Assembly (NCBI GenBank): GCA_037447655.1
Contig: JBBHKE010001015.1
Span: forward strand, 1-64,000
Direction: 5' to 3'
Origin: Zygnema cylindricum
Taxonomy: Eukaryota; Streptophyta; Zygnematophyceae; Zygnematales; Zygnemataceae
Length of the DNA: 64,000 nucleotides
The position numbers and the translations under genes are program-made. Within the stretch, counting starts at the first letter, position 1; each line of letters starts with the position of its first letter. Below, piece after piece: positions 1-11,111 of this stretch. Below the pieces are notes generated by a model. The model did not search any database. It was given only the letters and a program-made list of their open reading frames with translations, and was not told the origin of the DNA.

Positions 1-92
<92 letters not shown>

Positions 93-98
93 TTCCTG
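1..98. repeat. (CT)n microsatellite
   Basis: Nearly pure CT dinucleotide run at the window edge, with a single A interruption. It lies in what should be an intron of the M16 peptidase gene, since the first visible exon starts at 409. Confidence 0.95.
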
Positions 99-408
99 TC
101 CTGTATGTGATAATTCTTCCTTCCAATCATTTCCTGTATGAACATATCACTTCTACTTCTAATGAGCTGAAGTGGGAGGGGGAGAGGGAGGGAGGAAGAG
201 AGAGTGGAGGCCTAAAGGTTTGAGGGCTAGAGAGACAGATGGTTTCTCTCCCCTCTCTCTGAGAGGAAAAGCTTTCGCCGTATCTTAATTTACATCATGG
301 TGACTTTTTTTCTCCCACAACCTTTTCTTTTTTTCTCTCTCTCTCCGTCCCGCCCTCTCAGATTTACACTGTTTCTGTTTCTCCCTTCTTTGGGGGTTCT
401 CGTCCCAG

Positions 409-2679
409 TCGGATGGGTAGAGTGAGAGGCGATGTTGCGATAAGCTTTTCCTGCGATCCCTCTACTGCCTGGAATCTGGTACTTCCACACTTTCTTTTAT
501 TTTTTTCCCCTGTTGAAGAAAACTGTTCGTTTTTTCTCTTTTCTTCTCCCTCCTCTCTCTTTTTTCTCCTTTTTCCATCTTATTTCTATCTTTTTTCTCT
601 CTCTTTTTTCTCTCTTTCTCTCTTTTTTCGGTTTTCGACTTCTCAAGTTCTAAAAGATCTGTGACAATTTCTGGGAGATAAAGGAGGAAAAAAAAGAAAA
701 TAAAAAACTAATAACAACTTTTGGGGGATAAATTAAAGGATCAAATATTGCATGGTTTTTTTTATTTTATTATTATAATTTTTTTTTTATATGTGTTTGA
801 GGAGAAAAAAACAAGCATACACTAAAAAAATATATTGTAATAGAACAAATAAACAAACAAAACCTCATAAGGAAAATAATGTATCTGGAAGAAAAAATGG
901 GGAAAAGTACTATCCTGAACAATGTTTAGTGTGTATATTTTTTTTTTTTGAAGGTGGATTTGGCCTTGGAGGAGGTAGAAAGACTTCAGAGGGAGGGGCC
1001 TTCTGAGGAGGATTGTCGTACCGTGGGAGAGTTGGAGAGGAGGGCTTACGAAACTGGATTGGAGGTAGTTTCCGTTCTGTTCTCCGTTTTTCAGTTTCTG
1101 TTTATTTGGTTTATTCTGTTTTAGTTTTTGGTTTTTGGTTTATGCTCTTTTTTTTCTGTTAATTTGGTTTATTCGGTTTTCAGTTTTCATTTATTTTTCC
1201 AAATTTCGGCTTTTTCGGTTTCAAGGTTTGGTTTTCGGTTTATTTGGTTTTTAGTTTCAGTGTTTTGATTTTCTGTTCGTTTGTTTCGGTTTTTGAGTTT
1301 TCTTTCATGTTTTTCTTCATTCTTCTCCGTTGATTTGCGGGTTTCGGATGTTGCTTTTTATTTTACGTTTCATTTATTTTTCTTTTTTTCGTTTCTTTCC
1401 TTTTTTCGGGTTTTGTGTTGGGTTGTATCATAGTGTATGTATGTATAAATAAAATGTTTATAATAATGTATGTATGTATAAATATAATGTCTATGATAAT
1501 GCATGTATGTATAAGTATTGTTTATAGTCATGTATGGTATGTATAAATATGATTTCTATAATAATGTATGATATGTATAAATATAATGTCTATAATAATT
1601 TAGTATATGTAAAAATACAATGTGTATAATAATATATGATATTTATAAATATAATAATGTCTGTTATGTATAAATCTGAAGTCTATTATTATGTATGTAT
1701 GTATAAATATTGTCTATAATATAATGTCTATAATAATGTATGATGTGTAACAAAATAAAATGCGTAATAAAGACTATATGTAATATAGAGTGTGTAATAA
1801 TGACCATATGTACTATAATGTGTATAATAATGTAAGATATACGCGATGCATGCCATAATATATTGGTTACTGGTATGCCCAAAAGACAAATCTATTTTGT
1901 CTATCAAGAGTTTTCGATATACATAAGTAAGAAACACTAATATCGGTTTATCTTTTTGTTATTTTTTTTTACGACAGGAAAATTCCGTTTGGCAGGAGAG
2001 GATCCTCCAGGCCTATCAGTCGCGATATTATAAAGGGGATTTGAACGAATCTTTTCAAGTAAATTAACTCTCCCCCTCTCCCCCTCTCCCCTCTCCACCA
2101 CCAACGTCTCGATCCGATCCTTCCTGATCCGATCTTCGATCCATCCTTCTGATCCCTTCCTCCGTTATCCAAACCATTCTGACCATCTCCTCCCCTGATT
2201 TTCCTTCCTCCCCGCTCTCACCATTTCTGTCCTTTCCTCCAACCCCTGAGTTTCGGCTTGAGCCAGATGAAAGTTGAGAGAGAGTATTATGAGGATTCAG
2301 CCATTCAGGAGGTGGAGATGAGGGAGAGGGAGGGAGAGGGGAGAAGAGGGAATCAGGAGGGGAGGAGACTAAGGGAGAGAGGTGGAGGGATGGGGTGTAG
2401 AGAAGGAGAGCTGAAAATAATGAAGGGATGGAGGGGTGAGAGAATGGAATGCTGGAAGGAGGTGAGGATGGAAATGATGAAGGTTTGGATTGCCAGGTTT
2501 TCTGCCTATTTTTTTTTTTTGTTTTTTTTTTTTTTTTTTTGTTTTTATTTTGTCTACTTTTTTTTAGCCTCTGGTTTTCTCAAATTAAGAACTTTTATTC
2601 ACTGCAGATTCTATTGGCCGGGACGACCGGATTGGTAATTGCCGTTGTCGTTTGGCGATATTTGGGGTACAATCGATAG
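409..2679 (+). CDS. PqqL-like M16 (insulinase-family) zinc peptidase, C-terminal exons, 5' end outside window
   Basis: Exons 409-478, 954-1064, 1978-2058 and 2608-2679 (TAG stop). Each pair joins in phase 0 with GT/AG borders; the first exon begins with one base of a split codon. The joined peptide contains RMGRVRGDVAISFSCDP, then an amphipathic helix with LQREGPSEED, then ENSVWQERILQAYQSR and YYKGDL. This order matches the C-terminal, non-catalytic M16 domain of bacterial PqqL and the plant peptidase M16 protein (Arabidopsis At5g56730 type). The HxxEH zinc site would lie upstream, off the window. The last exon encodes a hydrophobic segment (ILLAGTTGLVIAVVVW) followed by RYLGYNR, a likely C-terminal membrane anchor. 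The usual M16 residues between the helix and the tail were not found, so an exon may be missed or lost. Family assignment is fairly sure; the last junction is less so. Confidence 0.72.
1430..1840. repeat. AT-rich degenerate minisatellite in M16 intron
   Basis: A degenerate unit of roughly 35-45 bp built on tgtatgtataaatataatg and tctataataatg recurs through this intron. Just upstream (1085-1300) the intron is full of ttcggtttt words, a common plant intron/spacer low-complexity type. No coding signal is seen. Confidence 0.7.
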
Positions 2680-2906
2680 TTTTTCGAGGGAAAAAACAAA
2701 AAGGTTTTCAAATGCCAGTTTGGAAGCTTCACATTGTGCCACCCGGCACATCCCCGTTCCTACAAGTGAGTTAATTACCAAATATATAAAAAAAACAAGA
2801 AGGAACAAACCTAAAAAACATCAATAAAACTACAAAGGAGGAACTGTTCCTTTTGCAGGATAGATTCCGGCCATTTTTTTGGTTTCATGAGGTCCTTACG
2901 CCAGTT

Positions 2907-3006
<100 letters not shown>

Positions 3007-3064
3007 AAAGATTAATCGATTTTTTTTGTACATCGAGTAAATGTGCAAATTCAAATCATGGTCA

Positions 3065-3745
3065 AATATTGGGCCTTTTTACAACTTTGTAAGGCTTTCA
3101 AAATCGATTTATGTCAGAACACAATAGTCCATTTTATTTTGTGCAATTAAAAAATCCAAAAGTAAGAATTTCACCATTTCACCTTTCCTTTGGTTGTCTC
3201 AAAAATATAAATGTTACCATTACAGACAGGGAGAAAAACGACTTTTAGTTGTAAAGAACTTATTATAGATAAAAGGTGTCAGCCCTAATTTAAGGATTCA
3301 ATTTATATCCAGAGCAAATAATTCGGATAGCCCGGTAATAGTTATCGGTCGGATAAATTTATTGAATTGTTTTGTCGATGAAATTCGATGATACGTCAAA
3401 ATAACATCACTACAAATCTCTAAAGCGATTTGGACTAGTATAGACGGCATCCCACCATTCAAAAAGTGAAACTTTCCAAGATATACAAAATGATACATTT
3501 TGTACAAATGAGAGGCCGTAAATTGTGAATAGTGAAGGCCGTTGACTTCATAGAATTGAACAAAGAACAAAGGTCGGCTTACCGTTTTTTGGCTTATCAA
3601 TAGCTTATTATTTGTATTTTGGCTTTTTATGGTTTATTATTATGGCTTGTAGTTTTATCCTACTACTCCGCCAATATCTCTTAATGGTGATTATCGTAGT
3701 ATCGCAATTCATCGGGGCGCGGTGAATATTGCGGGATTGAAACAA
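3065..3745. repeat. Dispersed ~680-bp repeat, copy 1
   Basis: Similar along most of its length to 7698-8368. Shared blocks include agtaagaatttcaccat, cctttggttgtctcaaaaat, ggactagtata and acaaaatgatacattttgta. It has no ORF worth noting and no clear terminal repeats. It is probably a non-autonomous transposon or a fragment; the class is unknown. Confidence 0.75.
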
Positions 3746-6716
3746 TCAATATTTACTATTGTTTGTATAATGAAAGTTTAAGGAATTATAGGGTTGTTGC
3801 AGTTAAGGAATGGGTAGGATTATGGTAATTGCTGTCAGAGTTGTTAGTATATAATGTGGATTCAATGTCGCTAATACTATGCATCGGGATCAAATCATGC
3901 AAACCAATGCAGGCGCTGTATGTTGAAAAGTACGAAAAAAATAATGTACTAGATTGTACAATCTCGGTTGTTTTTGTTTTATTTTCTTACAGAATGATGC
4001 CTCATTTTACTGACCTGAAAACGTACGGAAAGATGCGATGAGGACTCCTAAAACTTACGTAAAGTTATTACGATACAGTACACCGCACATCGTTATTGGT
4101 TGGCCTGAACAGTACACCGCTCATTGTTATTAATGTTAATAACACTAATTTTTTTGCGGCTTTTTTTGGCCCAAAATTATAAATTAATGTTATTAAAAAC
4201 GTCACTTGACATCTCATTTCTTCATGTCAAGTTGTTTCACATGTATATCAACTTTCAATACCTATTAGCCGCCTAAAAGTGCAGGAACATTATTAAATAT
4301 AAAGCGTAAAATAGCGTAAAGTAACCTAAAATGTTGTTAAATTTCACTCTAATTTTTATGTTTCGTATGATTTCCAATCCCCACAAGTATGTATCTCGGC
4401 GAATGCTGTCAAGGTAGTACACGTGCACTTGAAATACTGTTGATGCCGACTCAGCGTAGACGCTACAACGTCGTCACACAAATTGGCCTTAAGGTGCCAA
4501 AATTAATGTTAATGTTTTTTTTTCGACAAAAATTCACAAAATAGCGTTATTAACACTAAATTAGTGTTTACGCTAAAAAAAATAGCACTAATAAGGCGGG
4601 CGGTGTAGCCGCTCACAACTTTGGAAATGTATAAAAAGATACGTACGGAAAGAAGCGATGAGCAGCTTGAAAATGTACGTAAAGTTACAATAGTGGCCTA
4701 CAATGAGGAAACATGCGTCAGTTACAGCTCATGACTGCGCCGCTTTTTAGACGCATTAGTTTCCCATTACGTGGCAGTACGTAGAGTGGATGGCTCCGTA
4801 CATAATATTTTTAACCAAATCTATAAAGTCGCGAACGACAAATGTGACAGTTGCAAAACTTGACACTTCGCCAATCAGACATTTGACCATACATACTGAT
4901 TCTAATAGCTGACTTTTTCACCTGCAATTGACCGTACATCTCTTCACCATCTGGAAGTACGGCAAGCAGTGATGACTGTACAATTTCCAATCATCCGTAC
5001 AATTTCCAATCATTGGAAGCTAAGTCTTAGGAGCGTACGGAAAAGTGGACAGCTTTTAGGACGAAAAGTACACTGTGAATCGCTTTCGGTGTAGTTATTA
5101 ATGTAAAGAAACAATTAGAGTCATTAGGTTCAAGGGCTTAACGCCGATAAAACATCAATGCTAATTTATACATCTAACACTAATTTGGATACATATTCCC
5201 ATGGTGTAGCCGCTATAGCCTGTATTCACATAGTCGACGTTTGAACATGTGAGAATAGGTTTGCGTGATTTTCCCCCGTCTTTATTACTAGGAATCAAAT
5301 CTGAGTATGCTTTTTCGTGTTAATGCCACTCACTTTCCTCTCTTGACTTCATTATCTTACACTATTTTTGTACTTTTGTACAAAAAAACGAGCAGTTACA
5401 GTTCGGACTGGCACATTACATTATCTAAAAACCGCCCAAATTAGTGCGATTGACGCTAATTAAACCATACTTGTATTAACGTTAAGGAAAAATTAGTATT
5501 ATTAATCCTATTTTAAGTTCGACAGTCTTAGGGGCGCGGATGTAGTGCTATTAACACTAAAAACGATTCACTGTCTGCTGACCGTTCAAAGGACGGCTAT
5601 GCACTCTCACACAAAAGGACGAAGGTCGTACAGTCTCTCTTTTAGATTTCACGAATCAAGTTTTCTTGTACGGCTCTCTGGCGTACATGCAAATAAAGAA
5701 AATCTCACTTGTAACCGTTTTTGACCATGTTTGACCGTCATTGACCGATGAGTATGGTAACAAAAACAATAAAAACGTTGCCGAATTGTATTTTTGAAGG
5801 ACCTGACGAGATATTCGTTTTTTTAACGATTTTTTTTGGCAACGAATGTTTTATTTGCTTTTTGGTTGAATATGGCGAATATGGTGTCGATCTTTTATCT
5901 AAAGGGGTCTACACTCAATTTTTTTTTTTTTCTTTTCTTTTTGTGTTTTTTGGAAAATTTGATTTTTTTTAGGATTTTGACGATGGAGGAACAAGAGGCC
6001 AAATAAATAATAGGAATAACACTAATATTAATAATAATTACAAGACTAAAAACTATAAAAATTACTTTGTGTTTTATGATAAGAATAATGAGCAAGAAAA
6101 CTTTTTACATGTATTTTCAATCTTTCTGAACCTCTAATAATGGGGCACGATTGGGGTTTGTGGACAGGGTAAAAAACTTTCTCATTTTCCACATGAGAAG
6201 ATATTTTTTTGGAATCCATTTTTTTTTTCTCCTTTTTGTTAATTCACTGTTTTTTTCACTTTCTTTGGAAAAATTTTGACATCGTAAAAATAAGAATAGT
6301 ACATCGGTGAGATAATAAAAAAATGAAAGAAAAATGCAATTTTTCAATGTGGAAAAAAATAATTTTGAGGTATTGGGATGAAAAAATAAAGGGGAGAGGA
6401 GTGAAGAAAACTTTTCTTTTTTCGTGGGAGGATTTCTGTTTGGGAGAGATGTACATTTGAGGGAACAATTTCAGAAAAAAAAAATAATAATAATAAATAA
6501 TATAACAATTACAAAATCCAAATACAAAGTAATGAGGTAAACAATCAGCGTTAAACTCTTTATTACCATTCTGGTGTCCCCATGACATTCTTATTTTATT
6601 CAAAATATAACCTTATCTAGTTTTCTCTACAAAAATTTTCCACTCTTATTGTAAAGAAACTACTTCAATAAAAAAAAAAAAAATGGTTTCTGTTATTTAA
6701 ACCCTAAATACTCTGC
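3746..6716. other. Gene-free AT-rich spacer with decayed MITE-like words
   Basis: No gene is supported. The part to about 5750 is studded with ttaacactaattt/attagtgtta words, cgtacgg words, and degenerate versions of the acaccgtgaatcg motif (4081, 4112, 5080). A ~50-bp direct repeat beginning acgtacggaaaga occurs at 4019 and 4640. From 5750 on it is AT-rich with T homopolymers and long, compositionally biased open frames that do not look coding. Confidence 0.6.
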
Positions 6717-6744
6717 ATGGTTTTATTTTACCATTTCATCTCTT

Positions 6745-6975
6745 TTGATGATGTCCCTCCCTCGCACCTTTCCTCGCTCGCTCCCTCCCTCCTCTCCCTC
6801 GCTCACTCCCTCCTTTCCCTCCTCTTTCCTCCCTCTCTCCCTCCCTCTCTCCCTCCCTCCCTCCCTCCCGCCTTCCTTTTCCCTCCCCCCTCCTCCCTTT
6901 CTCCCTTACTCTCTTCCTCTTTCCCTCTTTCCCTTCCTCTCCCCTCCCTCCCTCCCTCCCTCCCTCCCTCGCAAA
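6745..6975. repeat. (CCCT)n low-complexity tract
   Basis: Imperfect ccct/cctc tetranucleotide array. It creates Ser/Leu/Pro-rich and Gly/Arg/Glu-rich open frames on both strands that are not genes. Confidence 0.9.
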
Positions 6976-6989
6976 GCACGATGATCTTA

Positions 6990-7640
6990 TAATGCACGTT
7001 TCGCTGTCAGTATTTTAATTTGGTTCTACAAAGTACGAACGATTTGTGATACATGGTGACAAACTATATACTGAATACACTGTAATGTTATGTATTATAT
7101 AGTATTATTGTCTAGTTATACTATATATATTTACGAAAACGCCTCCTAAAAATTCCACAAGTAGCTTTAATGTATAGTTTGTTTGTCATTATCTATTTCA
7201 AAAATTACACACGTCGCAAAACAACAAATTGCCAAGTTTCGTTGATCTCTTTACAATGTATTTTTGCAAGTCATCTCTTTTTTGTACATAGTGCGGCTTA
7301 ATGACCCGAAACAGGTCTTTTGTGAGCCAATATATCTAGGAATTAGTACCTTGTACTATGAGCTTACTTTTCCGTGCACTTTTTTTTTTTTTTAATGTTT
7401 TGCATATTTTTTTTGTTAATACTGTATAGCTCCATTTCACCGCACAGTGGTTCAAGGTTCAAACCTGGTTCAACCTGATGGAACCGGGCTGGACGAGTTT
7501 TAAGATCGTGCGAACCAATTTAAATCGGTTTATTCCCCGATATAAAAGGGCAGAACCGAACCGACAAAAAATCGGTTGGGTTCTATTTGGTTTGGTTTTA
7601 CTTCAAACCGGGCGGAGTTCTAGTGCCGCGTGTCGTTATC
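6990..7640. other. Gene-free spacer
   Basis: AT-rich, followed at 7450-7610 by a block rich in aaccggt/ggttcaaacc words (cggtt-type low complexity). A CA microsatellite follows at about 7659. No gene or RNA is recognised. Confidence 0.6.
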
Positions 7641-7697
7641 AGAGTTAATAATATTACATACACACACACACACACGCACACATACACATATATATAA

Positions 7698-8368
7698 GCT
7701 AGCCTTTGTACAACTTTGAAGGCATTGAAAACCGTTTTTTGTCAAAACACAATAGCCCAGTTTTTTATTGCAATTTAAAAATGAAAAGTAAGAATTTCAC
7801 CATCTCGCCTTCCTTTGGTTGTCTCAAAAATGACTTTTAGTCATAAGAACTTATTATAACCAGAAGCTGCGTAGCTCTAATAGAAGGATTCAATTCATAT
7901 CCAAGCAAATTTTTTGAATAATTCGCATATTTAAGGTAGTGGGTAACAATTTTTGGTCAGATAAACTTATTTAATTGTTTTGTCAATGAAATTTTGTAAT
8001 ACGGACAAACTCACATCGTTACAAATCTCTAAAGAGATTTGGACTAGTATATAGGAAATCCCACCACTCAAAAAGACAAACTTTCTAAGAAATACAAAAT
8101 GATACATTTTGTACGTGTGTCACTGTAAATCGTGGTAGTTGACTTCACAGTATTGAACAAAGAACAAATGTCAGCTTAGAGTTTTTTGGCTTGTTAATAC
8201 CTTAATATTAGTATTTTGGCTTAGTATTGGCTTATTATTATGAACCTTAGTTCTTTCCAACGACATTGCACATTTTTTTTACGGCGATTATTGTAGTAAT
8301 CAGAGGCCATTGTATTATCACAATTTATCAATCAGCCGATGAATACTGCGAGTGCAGGCTTCTATTCT
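7698..8368. repeat. Dispersed ~680-bp repeat, copy 2
   Basis: Second copy of the repeat at 3065-3745 in the same orientation, with many small indels and substitutions. Its right end abuts the LINE tail at 8372, so either the LINE inserted into it or the homology ends there. Confidence 0.75.
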
Positions 8369-8371
8369 CCT

Positions 8372-8576
8372 TCGAATCGACTATTGCGGTTATGGATCGT
8401 CGACGCATTCTGGATCTCCCTCAACGTGCTCCCCCGGGCTGGGGGGACTTACGGGGTTGCTTTTCGTAGATATTTAATTGTGTTGGGGTTGGGATTGTAG
8501 TTTTGGTTTAGTGGGTTACCACGCTTTTCATTTTGAGTTTGGGTGCTTTTCAGGTTTTCAGTAGTGTTGTGTATCG
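8372..8576 (+). mobile_element. 5'-truncated LINE tail (same family as 57.3-60.2 kb)
   Basis: Carries only the last ~30 codons and 3' UTR of the LINE family. It reads MDRRRILDLPQRAPPGWG and ends CFS-stop, against MDRRWVPELPQRAPPGWG at 59914. The following UTR (tatttaattgtgttggggtt) also matches. A short 3' tail is typical of 5'-truncated LINE insertion. No poly-A tail is visible. Confidence 0.85.
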
Positions 8577-9224
8577 GGTAAAACCTTATCGCTATAAATT
8601 AGATATTTGATATATCAAATATAGAACGGTCAAAGGGGTTGATGTATCGCTCTGTGAACAACAAAAAATGTTGCAATATATCTGCTGGGAGGTGGGTGTT
8701 TGTACATATTTAGTACGAAAATGGTGTGCGTTTATTCGTACGAATGATCCCCCCACCCCCGGACGGCAGGGGGCGCGCCACGGGCGTGGGGGGGGCCAAG
8801 GAGCGCTCTTTAGATTATTTGTTCTAAACCCAACATCGCATCGATATATCGCGTATAAATATATTGGTGTATCGCTCCTATATATTGGAAACATTATGAT
8901 ATTTAGCTCTTCCGTATATTCGGACGACATATCGGCTATCGGCACCCAAAATGTAGTACATATCGAATATTGGAAAAGGGCCCTTGATACACAACAATGC
9001 TGTGCACCGTGTATCGCTATTAGTGTTAATCATTTTTGCCAATTAAAACTTTTTTTTCCGTACATACTTGTCCGGTTTTTACATGGAGACCGCAAATTGT
9101 ACGGTAAGAATCTGATCTTTCAATTGCAACTGTCAGGTCCATAATCGGACAAGTTTGTAAGGAGAAAATAGGTTTTAAACGGCGAAAAAAACATTAACAC
9201 TAATAGCCATACACGGTGTACTGT
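8577..9224. other. Spacer with GC-rich island and palindromes
   Basis: AT-rich sequence with repeated tatcgc words and an 18-bp perfect palindrome (tatttgatatatcaaata, about 8608-8625). A sharp GC island at 8748-8810 has C-runs followed by G-runs. A degenerate copy of the accgtgaatcgttattag motif lies at 9004-9030. No gene is supported. Confidence 0.5.
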
Positions 9225-9248
9225 ACACCGTGAATCGTTATTAGCGTA
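9225..9248 (+). repeat. Exact 24-bp TIR-like motif, copy 1
   Basis: acaccgtgaatcgttattag plus gcgta; all 24 bases recur as the reverse complement at 34012-34035. It follows a short palindrome (acggtgta ctg tacaccgt). Degenerate copies lie at 4112, 5080 and 9004. The pattern fits the terminus of a DNA transposon or MITE family, but no complete element could be bounded. Confidence 0.55.
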
Positions 9249-9322
9249 TAGAAATTATTAGTGTATATAATGAACTAGTGTCATTTACGCTAATTTGTGT
9301 ATCAATACCATTTTCAAAAAAA

Positions 9323-9832
9323 TGTTTTATTGTAATTTCTCCATAACGCTGATTTGGGTATACATGATCCGCCGTCGTAACATATACGGTAAAATAGGTG
9401 GAAGTACAAAATATGACAATCCGTACGACGTGGCGTCCTTCCACTGTACAAAATCCATAATTCTATTTTGGGTTTGCGAATATACAATCATTACACCGTG
9501 CATAATTATACACTAGAATAGGTACGAGTAAAAACCGTCAAAATGTACGGGTATGTGTACTTTCACTTAAGTTCATTCGTGACTCTAATAAGCGTTTGTT
9601 TCCCACGCGGTGAATGTACGGGTATGTGTACTTTCACTTAAGTTCATTCGTGACTCTAATAAGCGTTTGTTTCCCACGCGGTGAATATGATTACAGTAAA
9701 AAAGGTGCGAGGACAACATAGGACGAAACGTACATTATCGCGTCATACAGGCGATTCTATGCTTCAGGGTTGTGAAAGGCAGTTATCTCATAACGCTATG
9801 TAGCCGTGCAACTATAATACGTTCATTCATTT
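9323..9832. repeat. Left half of duplicated unit, copy 1 (interrupted by copia A)
   Basis: Near-identical to 18234-18670. The unit resumes after copia A at 17477 and runs to about 18120. It contains its own 71-bp duplication (9542 and 9613) that copy 2 lacks. The last five bases, cattt (9828-9832), recur at 17477-17481 and form the target-site duplication of the original copia insertion. Confidence 0.85.
9542..9684. repeat. 71-bp tandem duplication
   Basis: Two essentially identical head-to-tail copies beginning aatgtacgggtatgtgtac and ending cccacgcggtg. The homologous place near 18450 has a single copy, so the duplication is recent relative to the larger duplication. Confidence 0.9.
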
Positions 9833-10035
9833 TGTTGAAATTAATAGATTTCTAGAGTATTTTCTAGGTTTAAAATGTTAGTATAAAAGAAAAAGGAAAA
9901 GGACAGACAGTCTGCCTACACCTCCTCTCTCTAGCCCCCATACTTGTTGTAGTCACTGAAGGATAGAGAGAGTGGTTGATCCATGGCTGCCTTAGTTCAA
10001 CAGGCAGATATTTTTAAGGCTACTAAAAATATACC
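9833..10035 (+). repeat. Duplicated first ~203 bp of copia A 5' LTR
   Basis: Starts tgttgaaattaatag and stops at aaaaatatacctga. It is almost identical to 11112-11314, with three differences by eye. With the preceding cattt it forms a ~208-bp direct repeat flanking the solo LTR at 10036-11106. Confidence 0.85.
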
Positions 10036-11106
10036 TGACCACAGAATGCAAAGCTTGAATATGTGATTTGGACAATATTCCCCACTTTGACTTTCCCACT
10101 GAATAAGTGCCACCCTGGCACGCAAAGACTCTGACCGACTACACCCCTGTGTAGCTTGGACTCCCCTGAGTCCGCAGCAAAAAGAATCACTGAATTTGCT
10201 CACCCGAGCATTAAGTTATGGCTGGTCAAAGATGACCTTTATAGTTACAAGCTCTCTTAGAGAGAGGTACCTAAATATCACTAAGTCTTGGTCTGCCTAC
10301 TTACGACTACCTACTACTAAACCCTAGTCCAATAGGAACACTATATAGTACAAGAAGGTACAATGGGCGATGTACTTATTGTACGACCATTCTACGACAA
10401 GGTCTATAAGGTGACACCTGTCAAATCGGAAGCTATGGTTCCTCCTTCCATCTTCTCCGGTATCAAATAATGTGGCGCCACGTGGCACCGCGTGACGCTA
10501 TCTTCGTATGCCGCCAAAAGCTCACTTCGCGTGGCGGCATTAATACCGGCCGTCCGATCAAAACATATTTTACACGGTTCAGATTCGCGTACATGCAGGA
10601 ATTGCTCCTTTTGGTTAGTCTGCTGTCAATTAGCTGTTGCGTTAAAGTTTATGTATTTATAAAACCCGTCACGGGTATTGTTTCGATAACGCCTTATTGG
10701 TTAGGGCTTCCCTCTGCAAATATAACCATAGACCATAATTCAAATCTGGTCAAGAGCAGTTTTTGGTTATTTGTTAGTTTGTTAGAACTCTCTACTTCTA
10801 CGCTTATAAATACCTATTGTACCCCACACATGCCATCGTTTACTCTAAGCTATTTGGCTAAAGCTAACGTCTAATATAGTGTGTAGTTACCAGGATAAAA
10901 TCCTGAACTCGGCACAATCATTTTGGTTCAAACGACGAATTAGCCTATCCTCTTTAGACGGCCATGGCTTTAGCTCTCTCTCTGGTCTTCAGTGACTGCA
11001 ACAAGTATGGGGACCGGAGAGATTTGAGCAAGAAGCAGGCTGCCTTTGTTGACTTACTCTATTTATTTTTTGCAATACAGACCTAGAAAATACATACATT
11101 TCAACA
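10036..11106 (-). mobile_element. Solo copia-type LTR (minus orientation)
   Basis: About 1,071 bp, starting TG and ending ...caaca on the plus strand. It is diverged but alignable to the LTRs of copia B: shared gtgccaccctggca, aactctga/gactctga, actcccctaagtc-like blocks, tgaatttgctc, agttatgg, and gacctagaaaataca at its outer end. It has no internal coding region, as expected after LTR-LTR recombination. The 134-codon open frame at 10470 lies inside the LTR and is not a gene. Confidence 0.75.
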
Positions 11107-11111
11107 CATTT

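Noticed and set aside
2258-2638. 126-codon purine-rich open frame
   Set aside because: Composition-driven (Glu/Arg/Gly, then poly-Phe from a T run); no ATG context, domain or splice logic. It lies in the last intron region of the M16 gene.
4640-4690. cgatgag...gaaaa looked like a hammerhead ribozyme core
   Set aside because: The conserved CUGAUGAG and CGAAA cores are not both present and no flanking stems could be drawn. It is simply one copy of a ~50-bp direct repeat.
6717-6997. Ser/Leu/Pro-rich and Gly/Glu-rich frames on both strands
   Set aside because: Produced by the CCCT low-complexity tract.
10470-10874. 134-codon open frame
   Set aside because: Lies wholly inside the solo LTR and is not conserved in the related LTRs.
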